Positions 10,357 to 19,163 of a stretch of 64,000 nucleotides of DNA are shown in pieces. The position numbers and the translations under genes were made by a program. The stretch spans positions 1 to 64,000 of the forward strand of contig JAFVBO010000066.1 of assembly GCA_017479935.1 (NCBI GenBank), in the 5' to 3' direction. Source of the stretch: Lachnospiraceae bacterium (GTDB lineage: Bacteria > Bacillota > Clostridia > Lachnospirales > Lachnospiraceae). The notes under the pieces are model-generated. The model was not told the DNA's origin. It searched no databases and worked only from the letters and a program-made list of their open reading frames with translations. The stretch's first letter is position 1. Each line of letters begins with the position of its first letter.

Positions 10357-11223
10357 GTGGCCCTGCAAGAATTTTTCAGTCAAGTTTCCAACTGGAGATC
10401 CTGGATTCCGGAAATGGGTATGATCGATATTCTGGAAATCCTGATTATCGCGGTTGTCATATATGAAATCATGTTATGGGTTCAGTCCACGCGGGCCTGG
10501 AGGCTGTTGCGCGGATTCGTGTTTCTGGTTCTCCTTTACCTGTTAGCCTCCCTGCTTCAGATGACCACAATCACCTGGATTCTGGACAGAACCCTGAACA
10601 TCGGCTTGCTGGCCCTGATCATTCTGTTTCAGCCGGAACTCAGAAAAGCGCTGGAGCAGTTGGGACGGCAGAATATGCTGGCGCTCGTGCCGGGCATGTT
10701 CGCGTCCGGAAAAGGCAAGGAAGGCGCCTTTGACGATAAGGTGATCTCTGAGCTCGTGGCGGCATCCTTTGACATGGGAAAAGTGCGCACCGGCGCGCTG
10801 ATTGTCATTGAGCGGTTTAATTCGCTTTCCGAGTATGAAAAAACGGGTATTCCGGTGGATGGCCTGGTGAGCCGGGCGCTTCTCATCAATATCTTTGAGC
10901 ACAATACGCCGCTGCACGACGGCGCGGTTCTGATCCGGGGAAACCGGGTCGTGTCCGCCACCTGCTATCTGCCGCTGTCCGACAACATGGCCATCAGCAA
11001 GGATCTGGGAACCAGACACCGTGCCGGCGTGGGCATCAGCGAGGTCTCCGACAGCGTGACGATCATCGTGTCGGAGGAGACCGGCGCGGTTTCTCTGGCG
11101 TTTGAAGGCAACTTAAAGAGACGCCTGTCTCCGGATGAGCTCCGGACACAACTGGGCGTTCTGATGCTGGGGCGGTCGGATGAACGGAAAACCCACGGTT
11201 TGAAAGGCAGGCTCCTGAAATGA
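10357..11223 (+). CDS. cdaA: Diadenylate cyclase CdaA
   Basis: 288 aa, the usual length. Membrane-anchored enzyme that joins two ATP into cyclic-di-AMP, a second messenger controlling potassium, osmolyte and cell-wall homeostasis. Three N-terminal membrane helices (about residues 22-42, 50-66, 74-92) are followed by the DAC domain with the catalytic DGA at 188-190 and GTRHRAG at 218-224. The GTG start at 10357 has AAGGAGG 8 nt upstream. The stop overlaps the cdaR start by 4 nt. Both catalytic motifs are intact, so activity is expected. Confidence 0.96.
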   Translation: MALQEFFSQVSNWRSWIPEMGMIDILEILIIAVVIYEIMLWVQSTRAWRLLRGFVFLVLLYLLASLLQMTTITWILDRTLNIGLLALIILFQPELRKALEQLGRQNMLALVPGMFASGKGKEGAFDDKVISELVAASFDMGKVRTGALIVIERFNSLSEYEKTGIPVDGLVSRALLINIFEHNTPLHDGAVLIRGNRVVSATCYLPLSDNMAISKDLGTRHRAGVGISEVSDSVTIIVSEETGAVSLAFEGNLKRRLSPDELRTQLGVLMLGRSDERKTHGLKGRLLK

Positions 11224-12560
11224 AAAAGAACATTCTGACCAATCTGCATCTGAAAATTGCAGCCCTTGTCCTGGCACTGTTTTTATGGGTATACGTGGCC
11301 AATGTCGTGGATCCCTGGCAGTCCAAGACTATTTCGAATATACCGATCACCTTCATCAACACCGAAGTGCTGACCGAGAACAGCAAAACCTTCTCGATCG
11401 CGGGAAGCTCCAACGCGTCGGTCACCGTGAAGGTGCGCAGCGCCAACTACAGCAAGATCACGGCATCCAACTTTACGGCGGTCATCGACTGCAGCAAGAT
11501 CAATGATCTAAACGGGGCCGTCAAGGTGGAGATCACCTACGATAACGAATTTCTGCTGGATGAGATCCGGTACAACACCGATACGGTCCGCCTGTCGACC
11601 GAAGATATCAAGCCGTACACCTACCAGCTGCAGGCGACGATTACCGGCGAGGACCGAATTATGGAAGGGTACAAGCTGGGCGATAAGACCGTGGATCCCG
11701 GCTCGGTGACCATCACCGCTCCGGTGTCGGTCTTGAACGATATCTATTCGGCCGGCGTCGTGCTGGACGTGTCCGGAGCCTCCGGAACCGTGACGGATGA
11801 AAACGCGGAGATCCTGTTTTATGACCGTATCGGCAGCGTGTTAAACGCGCGGATGAACCAGGATACGATCAGCTATAGCACAAAGACGGCGTCTGTTTCG
11901 GTGCGCGTCTTAAAGCTTGATCAGGTGACCGTGGATTTCTCGCAGGTGTCCGGCATCAATCAGGTGGCGGACGGTTACCGCTACGTGGGTTTAGAGAGCA
12001 CCATGGATACGGTGGAGCTGATGGGCACGCCGGAGGCCGTGGGCCAGGTGGAGCGCATTGTCATTCCGGCGTCGGAGCTTGATGTGACAGGCGCGAACGC
12101 GACCGTGGAAAAGGAGATCCGTCTGTCCGGCTATCTGCCGGAAGGCGTGGTGATCAGCGGAAAGGACACGGTTCATGTAACCTTAAAGATCGCGAAGATT
12201 GAGAGTAAGTCGTTAATGTATACGGCTTCGCGTCTGCAGTGGATCGGACGGGATGACAACCGTTATGAGTATGAGCTGAAGGATGTCAGCGCGGTGATCC
12301 CGATCGTGATTTCCGGATATGTGAATTCCAATCTGTCGGCCTTAAGCGCAGAGGATTTCGACCTGACGGTGGATGTGTCCGGTCTGAAGGCAGGCGAATA
12401 TGAGCTGGTGCCCGGAACCGCGAGCCTTCAGAAGATTTCGCCGGATTACGCGCTCGTGTCGCCGTCCACATTCCGGGTGGCGATCCGCCTGAAGGAAGGG
12501 CAGACGGAAGAGGCGGAAAGCGAGACGAAAGAAGCTCCGGGGGGAGGAGAAAATGGTTAG
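11220..12560 (+). CDS. cdaR: CdaR/YbbR-domain regulator of CdaA
   Basis: 446 aa. One N-terminal membrane helix (LKIAALVLALFLWVYV, residues 10-26) anchors a large extracytoplasmic part made of about four YbbR-type beta domains. In Bacillus and relatives CdaR binds the membrane part of CdaA and modulates it. The start overlaps the cdaA stop (ATGA), implying coupled translation. The C-terminal tail is Glu/Thr-rich. The end overlaps the HPr-like gene by 8 nt. GlmM, the usual third member of this operon, is not in the window. Confidence 0.92.
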   Translation: MKKNILTNLHLKIAALVLALFLWVYVANVVDPWQSKTISNIPITFINTEVLTENSKTFSIAGSSNASVTVKVRSANYSKITASNFTAVIDCSKINDLNGAVKVEITYDNEFLLDEIRYNTDTVRLSTEDIKPYTYQLQATITGEDRIMEGYKLGDKTVDPGSVTITAPVSVLNDIYSAGVVLDVSGASGTVTDENAEILFYDRIGSVLNARMNQDTISYSTKTASVSVRVLKLDQVTVDFSQVSGINQVADGYRYVGLESTMDTVELMGTPEAVGQVERIVIPASELDVTGANATVEKEIRLSGYLPEGVVISGKDTVHVTLKIAKIESKSLMYTASRLQWIGRDDNRYEYELKDVSAVIPIVISGYVNSNLSALSAEDFDLTVDVSGLKAGEYELVPGTASLQKISPDYALVSPSTFRVAIRLKEGQTEEAESETKEAPGGGENG

Positions 12561-12843
12561 CGCAACAGTAAAAATTGAGACAGGCGGCGGATTGCATCTG
12601 CGCCCGACGGGGGTGCTCTGCAATACGGCCATCAAATACAAATCGACAATCCGCTTTCAGACGAGGGATGTGACAGCCAGCGCCAAAAGCGTCCTGTCCG
12701 TGCTGGGAGCCTGCATTCGTCCGGGGGACGAGGTCACCTTTTTCTGCGAAGGGGAAGATGAGGAAGAAGCCTTGAATGGAATCCTGGAAGTGATCCGAAA
12801 TGGACTGAGGGATGAGGAGAATGAGAAAAAGGAACTGGATTAG
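12553..12843 (+). CDS. HPr-family phosphocarrier-like protein
   Basis: 96 aa. HPr passes phosphate from enzyme I to sugar-specific PTS enzymes; in Firmicutes HPr and its relative Crh also act in carbon catabolite control when phosphorylated on Ser46. The sequence keeps His15 (GLHLRP, with Leu for the usual Ala at 16), Arg17, Pro18 and Ser46 (KSVLSVLG). It is slightly longer than HPr (85-90 aa), with an acidic tail. It overlaps cdaR by 8 nt and the next gene by 32 nt, so it is locked in the cyclic-di-AMP operon. It could be the general HPr or a dedicated paralogue; no other PTS gene is visible. Confidence 0.88.
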   Translation: MVSATVKIETGGGLHLRPTGVLCNTAIKYKSTIRFQTRDVTASAKSVLSVLGACIRPGDEVTFFCEGEDEEEALNGILEVIRNGLRDEENEKKELD

Positions 12844-14263
12844 TGTTCTGCTTGCTGCCTGCGTTCTCTATGGGATGGGAGTCGTCCTTGGAAACGCGGG
12901 GCAGTATACCCTTTCCGGCATCAGCATTCTGGCGGAGGCGGTTATTCTGGCTGTGTGGTTCTGGAAAAAGAACCAGCGCTTTCTGGATATGGAAGCCCTG
13001 TTCTCTCTGTTCTGGCTGGGAGGCGTGGGCCTGTCTGCCCTGAAACTGTCCTACCTGGCAACGGAATGGTCAGCGGCCTCGTGGATCAGCTTCGCCGGGG
13101 TTCACGCGATGTTTATCCTGGGATATGAAGGGATGGACGCGTGGATGCGGCGCGGGAGAGGAAAGCAGGGGCGTGGGCTATTGGCAGATCCCCTGGAAGC
13201 GGTGGCAGCAGGAGCGCAGAGAAGTTCGGAGGCAGTGGCTGTAGATGCTGGGAGCAATCTGGAAGCAGGGCCTCAGGCGGCAAAGAAGCCGGATACCTGC
13301 CGGATTATTCTGATCCTGGCTATGATTACAACGGCGGTTTCCCTGGCAGCGTTTAGCCTGGAAGCCGTGGTGTTGGGCTTTGTGCCGCTTTTTTCGAGCG
13401 AGCCTCATGCCTATTCATATTTCCATCTCTCCGGGGTACACTATTTTACCGTGACCTGTGTGCTGGTTCCGGCCCTGGTGGTGGTATATTTTATGAGGAA
13501 GCGGAAAGATTCTCCGGAGGGGACATTCCGCTCCTTTGTCTTTTCCTGCAGGGAGAACCGTCTGGCCTTGCTGACGGCTGTGGTTTCTCTTCTGATCCCG
13601 GTTCTCATTGTGTCAAGGTTTCAGCTCATTTTTGCGGTGGGGCTGGCGGTGATCACCTGGATGAGCATGATAAAAAAGCCGAACGTCCGGGTGCTGATCG
13701 CGCTGCTCATCATCATGATTCCAGCCTATGTGGGGCTTACGGTGGCGCGCAACCATGACGTGGAATATCTGAACGGGATTTTTGAAATGAAAAATACGGC
13801 CACGCCGATTTTCATCACGCAGCCGTATATGTATGTGGCAAACAACTTTGACAATTTCAACTGCCTGACCATAGAGCTTCCGGAGCACACGAGCGGCCTT
13901 CGCATGGCCTTCCCGGTTCTGGTGTTCACGGGGCAGAAGTTCCGGCACATGGAGTGGGTGGACTTTCCTTTGTACGTAACCAAGGAAGAGCTGACCACGC
14001 TGACGCTGATCTACGATGCCTACTATGATTTCGGCGTGCCCGGCGTCCTGGGGTTTGGCCTGATTCTGGGCCTCCTTTCGTGCCTGATCTTTCATCTGAC
14101 GCACACGCTGAAGAACCCGGTTGCCCCGCTTTTGTATGGGCAGGCGCTGCTGTATCTGATTTTTTCGTTCTTCAGCACCTGGTATTCAAACCCCACGACC
14201 TGGTTTTACTATGGCGTGACGGTGCTGTATATGCTGGTGCTGCTGCTTAAGAAAGAAGAGTAA
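12812..14263 (+). CDS. Polysaccharide repeat-unit polymerase-like membrane protein
   Basis: 483 aa with about ten to twelve membrane segments and a variable, Ala/Gly/Glu-rich soluble insert near residues 110-160. The layout and the extracellular loop before residue 400 fit O-antigen or oligosaccharide repeat-unit polymerases (Wzy-like), which join lipid-linked glycan units outside the membrane. The family is weakly conserved, so this is an inference from topology and place. The start at 12812 lies inside the HPr-like gene; another ATG at 12821 is possible. The stop is 3 nt before a dispersed repeat, and the glycan cluster follows. Confidence 0.7.
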   Translation: MRRMRKRNWISVLLAACVLYGMGVVLGNAGQYTLSGISILAEAVILAVWFWKKNQRFLDMEALFSLFWLGGVGLSALKLSYLATEWSAASWISFAGVHAMFILGYEGMDAWMRRGRGKQGRGLLADPLEAVAAGAQRSSEAVAVDAGSNLEAGPQAAKKPDTCRIILILAMITTAVSLAAFSLEAVVLGFVPLFSSEPHAYSYFHLSGVHYFTVTCVLVPALVVVYFMRKRKDSPEGTFRSFVFSCRENRLALLTAVVSLLIPVLIVSRFQLIFAVGLAVITWMSMIKKPNVRVLIALLIIMIPAYVGLTVARNHDVEYLNGIFEMKNTATPIFITQPYMYVANNFDNFNCLTIELPEHTSGLRMAFPVLVFTGQKFRHMEWVDFPLYVTKEELTTLTLIYDAYYDFGVPGVLGFGLILGLLSCLIFHLTHTLKNPVAPLLYGQALLYLIFSFFSTWYSNPTTWFYYGVTVLYMLVLLLKKEE

Positions 14264-14266
14264 TTT

Positions 14267-14440
14267 GTATCGACTCAGCACAGCCGCTTGCACCCCGCTG
14301 CAAGCGGCGTAAAACAAGAGTTGGCATGCCAAGCCACAGGCAATTTGGAATGCGCGGAGCGCATTGCCTGTGGCTTCGTAACTGCTCAGGTACTGAGCAG
14401 TTACAGTAATTTTGTACCTGCTCAGGCACTGAGCAGTTAC
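14267..14440. repeat. Dispersed 138-bp element, copy 2, with extra palindrome
   Basis: 14267-14404 matches copy 1 almost base for base. A second palindrome of the same kind (GTACCTGCTCA...TGAGCAGTTAC, 14414-14440) follows. The stop codon of the minus-strand glycosyltransferase (14437-14439) lies inside this second palindrome. Confidence 0.92.
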
Positions 14441-15423
14441 GTAATTTTGCCAAGCGCGCGGTAAATCCACAAAATGGCGAGCTTCAGGTGCATCGGGCTC
14501 TTGGCCAGAAGCCAAACGGTCAGGCGGATCCCCGCCTGCTCGCCGGATGGCTTAAACGGAGACACCTGCGGGTTTTTCCTCCAGCCGGGCAGATGCGCAT
14601 CCAGCCAGGAAAAGTAGTCCCGGGCGGCCTGCCGAATCTCTTCCTTGGGGGAAGTCCGGGCGATGTAGGTGAGATGCCAGACGGCGTATTTAATGAAAAA
14701 GTACTCGTAAAGGTTCGGGTCCGTGCGAAGCGCCTTGGGATGGCGCGCAAGCAGCGCGTTTAACAGCGTGAGGGCGCTCACCTGGCTGCTCTTTTTCTGC
14801 ACGGTGTTGGAGAAGGAAGTCGGGTGATCCACCCAGTCATAGCCGGCATAGGTATAAGGGTAAACCTTATCCGAACAGTCGTTGGCCTGCACGGTAAAAT
14901 AGGAATCCTCGCCGAGAGGAAACTCACCGAAAGTGAGGCCATGCTCCCGCACGTAGGAGCTCTTTAGAATTCTGGCCCAGGGCGCCGCAAAGCAGTAGGG
15001 CGACCAGGGATCAGCGGTGGGTGTGCGGGTGTATAAAACCTTTCCGTCTTCCGAAACGCGCCGGTAGGCACCGAAAATCATGTCCGCGTCCCGCCGGATC
15101 AGCTCGGCCACCATTTTCTCCACGTAATCCGGAGCCATGATGTCATCGTTGTCGGCGAACATAAGAAATTCCCCGGTGGCTTTTTCGAGCCCCATGTTTC
15201 TGGCCGAGGCCGCGCCGCCGTTGGGCTTGGTGAACACCTTTACGTGTTCGGGAAAGCGGGCTTCCAGATCTCGGGCGACCTTCAGGCTGTCGTCCGTGGA
15301 ACCGTCGTCAATCAGAAGACACTCGATCTCCGGATAGGATTGCCGAAGGACGGCCTTGACGCAGCTTTCCAGATAAGCCTGGCCGTTGTAAACGGGGATG
15401 ATGAGGGAAACAAGAGAGGACAT
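14437..15423 (-). CDS. Family 2 glycosyltransferase
   Basis: 328 aa. The N-terminal GT-A domain begins VSLIIPVYNGQAYLESCV, with the nucleotide-binding LLIDDGSTDDS and the metal-binding FADNDD at about residues 92-97. It should transfer a sugar from a nucleotide donor onto a growing lipid-linked glycan at the cytoplasmic membrane face. The acceptor and sugar cannot be told. The C-terminal 100 residues are less conserved and basic. It is alone on the minus strand; its TAA stop is supplied by a dispersed palindrome, so the original C-terminus may have been changed by that insertion. Confidence 0.9.
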   Translation of the reverse strand: MSSLVSLIIPVYNGQAYLESCVKAVLRQSYPEIECLLIDDGSTDDSLKVARDLEARFPEHVKVFTKPNGGAASARNMGLEKATGEFLMFADNDDIMAPDYVEKMVAELIRRDADMIFGAYRRVSEDGKVLYTRTPTADPWSPYCFAAPWARILKSSYVREHGLTFGEFPLGEDSYFTVQANDCSDKVYPYTYAGYDWVDHPTSFSNTVQKKSSQVSALTLLNALLARHPKALRTDPNLYEYFFIKYAVWHLTYIARTSPKEEIRQAARDYFSWLDAHLPGWRKNPQVSPFKPSGEQAGIRLTVWLLAKSPMHLKLAILWIYRALGKIT

Positions 15424-15511
15424 GGGTGGATGTTCCTTTCGGGTTTTATGGTAGTGCAGCAGCGTCTGAGCACTGCATGGGAATTTTCATAAAGGGAGGT
15501 ACTGTAAAACA

Positions 15512-16489
15512 GTGTCCGAAGCAAATCAGGAAAAAAAGCCGGTCGTCAGCGTTTCGCTGACCACCTATCAGCATGAAAAATATGTCCGGGAAGCCCTGGA
15601 GGGCATCTACAGTCAGAAGACGGATTTCCCCATGGAGGTTTTGATCCACGATGACGCCTCGCCGGATGGAACCCAGGAGATTATCCGGGAGTACGAAAAA
15701 CAGTATCCGGATATCACCCGCTGCATCCTGCAGACGGAAAACCAATATCAGAAAGGCATCCGGACCACCAACTATACCTTTAATTTCCTGCGGGCAGAGG
15801 GCAAATACATCGCCATCTGCGAAGGGGATGACTACTGGACGGATCCGAAGAAGCTGCAGAAGCAGGTTTCCTATATGGAAGCACACCCGGAATGCCATCT
15901 GTGCGTGCACGCGGTGGCGGATGTGGATGAGCAGGGAAACCGGCTGACCTCCCTCCATTCCTGTTCCGAAAGCAAGGCGTTGAGCACCGATGAGGTGATC
16001 CGCGTCATGCGGGGGTTTGCCTTCGTCAGCTTCCTCGTTCGGACGGAGGATGTCCAGAAGCTGCCGGATTTCTATTTCGGAGCGGCTGTGGGCGACCTCC
16101 CGCTGGTGCTGTATCTGGCGTCTCTCGGAACGGTGTACTACATCGACGAAGAGATGGCGAACTACCGGCATCACGGCGGATCCTGGACGGACGCCCTTTG
16201 GAGCGGAGACATCCGGGAGAAGCTTCGCCATCATCTGGATCGGATGATTGATCTGTATCGCCAGTTTGATACGTATACCGGGGAGAAGTATCACGAGTCC
16301 GTGGAGTTTGCCATCCAGAAAACCAATATGGAATACTGCATGGGCGTGGAAGATTTCCGCGGAATTTTAAACCCTGCATACAAGGAGGCGTTCCGGCAGC
16401 TTCCCATCACGGCCCGGATTGGGTACCGCATGGGTGCGGTGCTTCCGGGGCTGTATCATTTTCTGAAGCCATTCTTCATGAAGAAATAA
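15512..16489 (+). CDS. Family 2 glycosyltransferase
   Basis: 325 aa, GTG start at 15512 behind GGGAGG. GT-A fold with VSVSLTTYQHEKYVREAL, LIHDDASPDGTQEII and the DxD-like EGDDYW at about residue 107. The layout is typical of glycosyltransferases in capsular or teichoic-like clusters. It diverges from the minus-strand glycosyltransferase at 14437-15423 and converges with the ATP-grasp gene, so it seems to be its own transcription unit in the 88-nt gap. Donor and acceptor are unknown. Confidence 0.9.
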   Translation: MSEANQEKKPVVSVSLTTYQHEKYVREALEGIYSQKTDFPMEVLIHDDASPDGTQEIIREYEKQYPDITRCILQTENQYQKGIRTTNYTFNFLRAEGKYIAICEGDDYWTDPKKLQKQVSYMEAHPECHLCVHAVADVDEQGNRLTSLHSCSESKALSTDEVIRVMRGFAFVSFLVRTEDVQKLPDFYFGAAVGDLPLVLYLASLGTVYYIDEEMANYRHHGGSWTDALWSGDIREKLRHHLDRMIDLYRQFDTYTGEKYHESVEFAIQKTNMEYCMGVEDFRGILNPAYKEAFRQLPITARIGYRMGAVLPGLYHFLKPFFMKK

Positions 16490-16501
16490 AACAACCTCGT
16501 T

Positions 16502-17458
16502 TTACTGCATGATATACTCTTCATATTTGCGGGCGATGATCATGGGGGCGAAGTGGGGGGCTGGATCAATTGGCTGGCCCGTGAAGCATTTCATATGCTC
16601 CTCCACAACCGGATATCCCGCGATGTGGCTGAATTTCACGCCGCCGGCAAAGCGAGGATTGATTTCCAGAAAATAGTAGAAGCCATCGCTGTTCTCGATG
16701 AATTCGAAGTTGACGGCGCCGCGGATTCCAAGGGAGAGCGCGGTTTCCCGGCAAAAATCTTCAAACGGAGCCGGGTCGATGATCTCCACCGTGGTGCCCG
16801 CGCCGTTTCCGGTGCGCAGAAGCTCCCGGCGTGCCACGCACGCGCAGCGCTCGCCGTCACAGACTACATCCACTGTGATCACGTATCCGGGGATGCGGGG
16901 CTGCACAAGAAGTTTCCGCCCGGGCATCAGACCCGTGAAATAGGCAAAGCCGCCGGCATCTTCCACCACGTGGCAGCCTTCGCTGGAACGTCCGTCCGCC
17001 GGCTTGACGATCACGGGGTACGTCAGGGTGGCGGGGTCTGCGTCCTTGGCAAAGCAGGTAGGGATAATCCGGATGGCACCCACAGGCTTCACCACCTGAT
17101 ACAGCAGATACTTGTCGCGGCAGTGCCGGATGGCGTCATAGCTGGAAAGACACAGCGTCACCCCCAGGGCGGCGAGTTCCTCGCGGTGCTCATTGAAAAG
17201 ATCCACCTCAAGATCAATGGAAGGAAGCAGGAAGGAAACCTCCTGCTCGCGGCAGATCTGATACAAAACGCGTAAATACGCTTGGCTGTCCCTGACCAGG
17301 GGCACCTGATAAAAGGCGTCCACATTGGCGGAATCCGCCACCCACGCGGCGGGGTAAATGTCGCAGCCGATGACGGTATATCCAAGGGCGTGCAGGGTTT
17401 TGATGGTGATATCGGCTGAAAAAGAGCCGATAGCGGTAACAAGAGCAGTTTTTTTCAT
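16502..17458 (-). CDS. ATP-grasp carboxylate-amine ligase-like protein
   Basis: 318 aa. A Rossmann-like N-terminal pre-grasp domain (LVTAIGSFSADITIKTLHALGY) is followed by the ATP-grasp core with YPVIVKPADGRSSEGCHVV (phosphate-binding lysine and loop), a central glutamate region, and the metal-binding FLEINPRFAGG near residue 270. Such enzymes activate a carboxylate with ATP and link it to an amine or thiol; similar proteins (CarB/PylC-like) occur in glycan and peptide clusters. The PLP enzyme 30 nt upstream is in the same direction and is probably co-transcribed. Together they suggest making and attaching an amino acid or similar group to the glycan; the substrate is unknown. Confidence 0.85.
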   Translation of the reverse strand: MKKTALVTAIGSFSADITIKTLHALGYTVIGCDIYPAAWVADSANVDAFYQVPLVRDSQAYLRVLYQICREQEVSFLLPSIDLEVDLFNEHREELAALGVTLCLSSYDAIRHCRDKYLLYQVVKPVGAIRIIPTCFAKDADPATLTYPVIVKPADGRSSEGCHVVEDAGGFAYFTGLMPGRKLLVQPRIPGYVITVDVVCDGERCACVARRELLRTGNGAGTTVEIIDPAPFEDFCRETALSLGIRGAVNFEFIENSDGFYYFLEINPRFAGGVKFSHIAGYPVVEEHMKCFTGQPIDPAPHFAPMIIARKYEEYIMQ

Positions 17459-17488
17459 CTCGAAATTGATTCCTTTATAAGGTTTTTG

Positions 17489-18421
17489 TTATTTTTGGAG
17501 CCAGTCGAAGAACAGCGGCGCGCCTCCGGTGTGGAGAAACAGAATTTTCTTTCCGTGAATGTCATGGCCCTTTAAGTAAGAAAGCATACCGGTAAAGGCC
17601 TTGCCGGTGTAGGTGGGGTCTAACGGAATGCCGTTTTCCCGCAGCATGGTGCGGATGACCTGGTCGATCTCCTCATTATATAAGCCGTATCCGCCAGCCG
17701 TGTAGTCGTCCTCAAAATGGATAATGTCAGGGTTGACGGCAAGATCCATGGCGGCCAGGTTGTCGTTTATCGCCTTCTCCCCGGCAGCCTTGTTCCGGGC
17801 CACCGAAATGCCGATCACAGGAAGCGCATCACCGCAGTCAACGGTTCCGGCTATCAGACCCGCCTGCGTGGTGCCGGTGGCAGAGGCATGGAACAACGCG
17901 TCAAAAGGCCCGTTTTTCTCCATATATTCATGAATTTCCGCGTACGCCTTCCGGTAGGCACCGCAGGAGAGCGCTTCGTTTCCCTTCCCGTAAATATCCC
18001 CGTACACATAGAAAGGATTTTTTCCCTTCCCCCGCAACTCCTCAAACAGGGCAGCCACTGTTTCAGCCACCTGCGTCTTCTTGCAGATCCGGATTTCAGC
18101 GCCGAACTGCCGGACCATGCGGCTGTTGAAGCTTTCCTGGTAGGCGGCATTCTCATCGAGCGCAGAAATCACATAACAAGGAATTCCCATAGAAGCCGAC
18201 AGGTTGGCGCAGATCCGGCACAGGTTGGATTTGCTCTGTCCGTAAGCGATCAGGCAGTCGCAGCCGCGCGCCTCCATCGCCTGCAGGAATTGGTTCGCGA
18301 TCCGGACTTTATTTCCGCCGAACGAGAACGGGATGAGATCGTCCCGCTTTATATACAGGGTGTTATCCATCCCCGGCCATTTGATCTCCTGCACGGGAGT
18401 AGGCTCTATTTTCAAGTACAT
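17489..18421 (-). CDS. PLP enzyme of the D-cysteine desulfhydrase / ACC deaminase family
   Basis: 310 aa. The ATG at 18421 is preceded by AGGAGGT; the longer frame upstream runs into a repeat. Fold type II PLP enzyme with the Schiff-base lysine in SFGGNKVR (Lys38), the CLIAYGQSKSNLCR block and the phosphate-binding SATGTTQAG segment, ending with DPTYTGKAFTGM. The family includes D-cysteine desulfhydrase and 1-aminocyclopropane-1-carboxylate deaminase, and also enzymes in natural-product and glycan clusters with other reactions. Its place beside an ATP-grasp ligase in a glycan cluster suggests an amino-acid-derived donor. Activity cannot be assigned from sequence. Confidence 0.85.
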   Translation of the reverse strand: MYLKIEPTPVQEIKWPGMDNTLYIKRDDLIPFSFGGNKVRIANQFLQAMEARGCDCLIAYGQSKSNLCRICANLSASMGIPCYVISALDENAAYQESFNSRMVRQFGAEIRICKKTQVAETVAALFEELRGKGKNPFYVYGDIYGKGNEALSCGAYRKAYAEIHEYMEKNGPFDALFHASATGTTQAGLIAGTVDCGDALPVIGISVARNKAAGEKAINDNLAAMDLAVNPDIIHFEDDYTAGGYGLYNEEIDQVIRTMLRENGIPLDPTYTGKAFTGMLSYLKGHDIHGKKILFLHTGGAPLFFDWLQK

Positions 18422-18446
18422 CAAAAGGTACCTCCTGGCTGGTTGG

Positions 18447-18682
18447 TGGTCAAAAAGTGCCCTGGGCAGCAATATATCCATTGCTGTCTAAGTTCCCTCG
18501 GCCAGAACCACATAGGCTCAAAAAATCTGCAAAACCAGAAGCAAGTCGGGTAAACTCGCGCTGTCGCGCTCAAACAGTCACCCTCCTTGCTTCTAAAGCA
18601 GATTTTTTTCACCAAGTGGTTCTAAGGCCTCCTCCACATGACAGCAATCGGATATTATTGCTGCCGTGTTCACTTTTTGACA
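18447..18682 (-). repeat. Long-hairpin element family, copy C (minus orientation)
   Basis: A 236-nt quasi-palindrome. Read on the minus strand it begins GTCAAAAAGTGAACACGG and has the conserved internal blocks GGAGGAGGCCTTAGAACC and GGTTCTGGCCGAGGGAAC. Its outer stem (GCTGTC with GACAGC) differs in sequence from the stems of the other copies but is still paired. It directly follows the ribosome site of the PLP gene on its upstream side. Confidence 0.85.
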
Positions 18683-18837
18683 ATCTACGCTGCTTCATGC
18701 TGAAAACTGCTTTTTTAAAATCTGATGTGTATGGAGAAGAATGCGTATCAGTCTTAACAAACGCTCTATTTCTTCAATACAGCTTGTGTCTCTTACATAT
18801 GAGGAGAGAGATCAGATACCGTATCGCAGGATTCTGC

Positions 18838-19077
18838 GTGAGTCAAAAATCGAACAGGAGGCAGAGGCTATATCCTTTACGGTCATGTGGAGGAGGCCTT
18901 AGAACCACTACGCGAGAAAAATCTGCTTTGGAGAAAAAAGTTTCATGTTTGAGCGAAGCGAGTTTGAAACTTTTTTCGATCGTTTTTTGCAGATTTTTTA
19001 AGCGTTATGTGGTTCTGGCAGAGGGAACTTCAGACCGTAAAGGATATAACTCTGCCGATATTCGATTTTTGACGTAC
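18838..19077 (+). repeat. Long-hairpin element family, copy A
   Basis: A 240-nt quasi-palindrome bounded by GTGAGTCAAAAATCGA and TCGATTTTTGACGTAC. Paired segments in order from outside: GGCAGAG/CTCTGCC, TATATCCTTTACGGTC/GACCGTAAAGGATATA, AGAACCAC/GTGGTTCT, AAAATCTGC/GCAGATTTT, then a small GAGCGAAGCGAG loop. It could be a structured RNA or a non-autonomous mobile repeat. The rest of 18422-19163 has no convincing gene. Confidence 0.88.
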
Positions 19078-19163
19078 TTAAAAAACAACAATGGCATGGA
19101 TATAATCAGAGTGGAATGTTCCGGAACATTATATAGCGAATCTGGAGAAAAGTCATTACTTTT

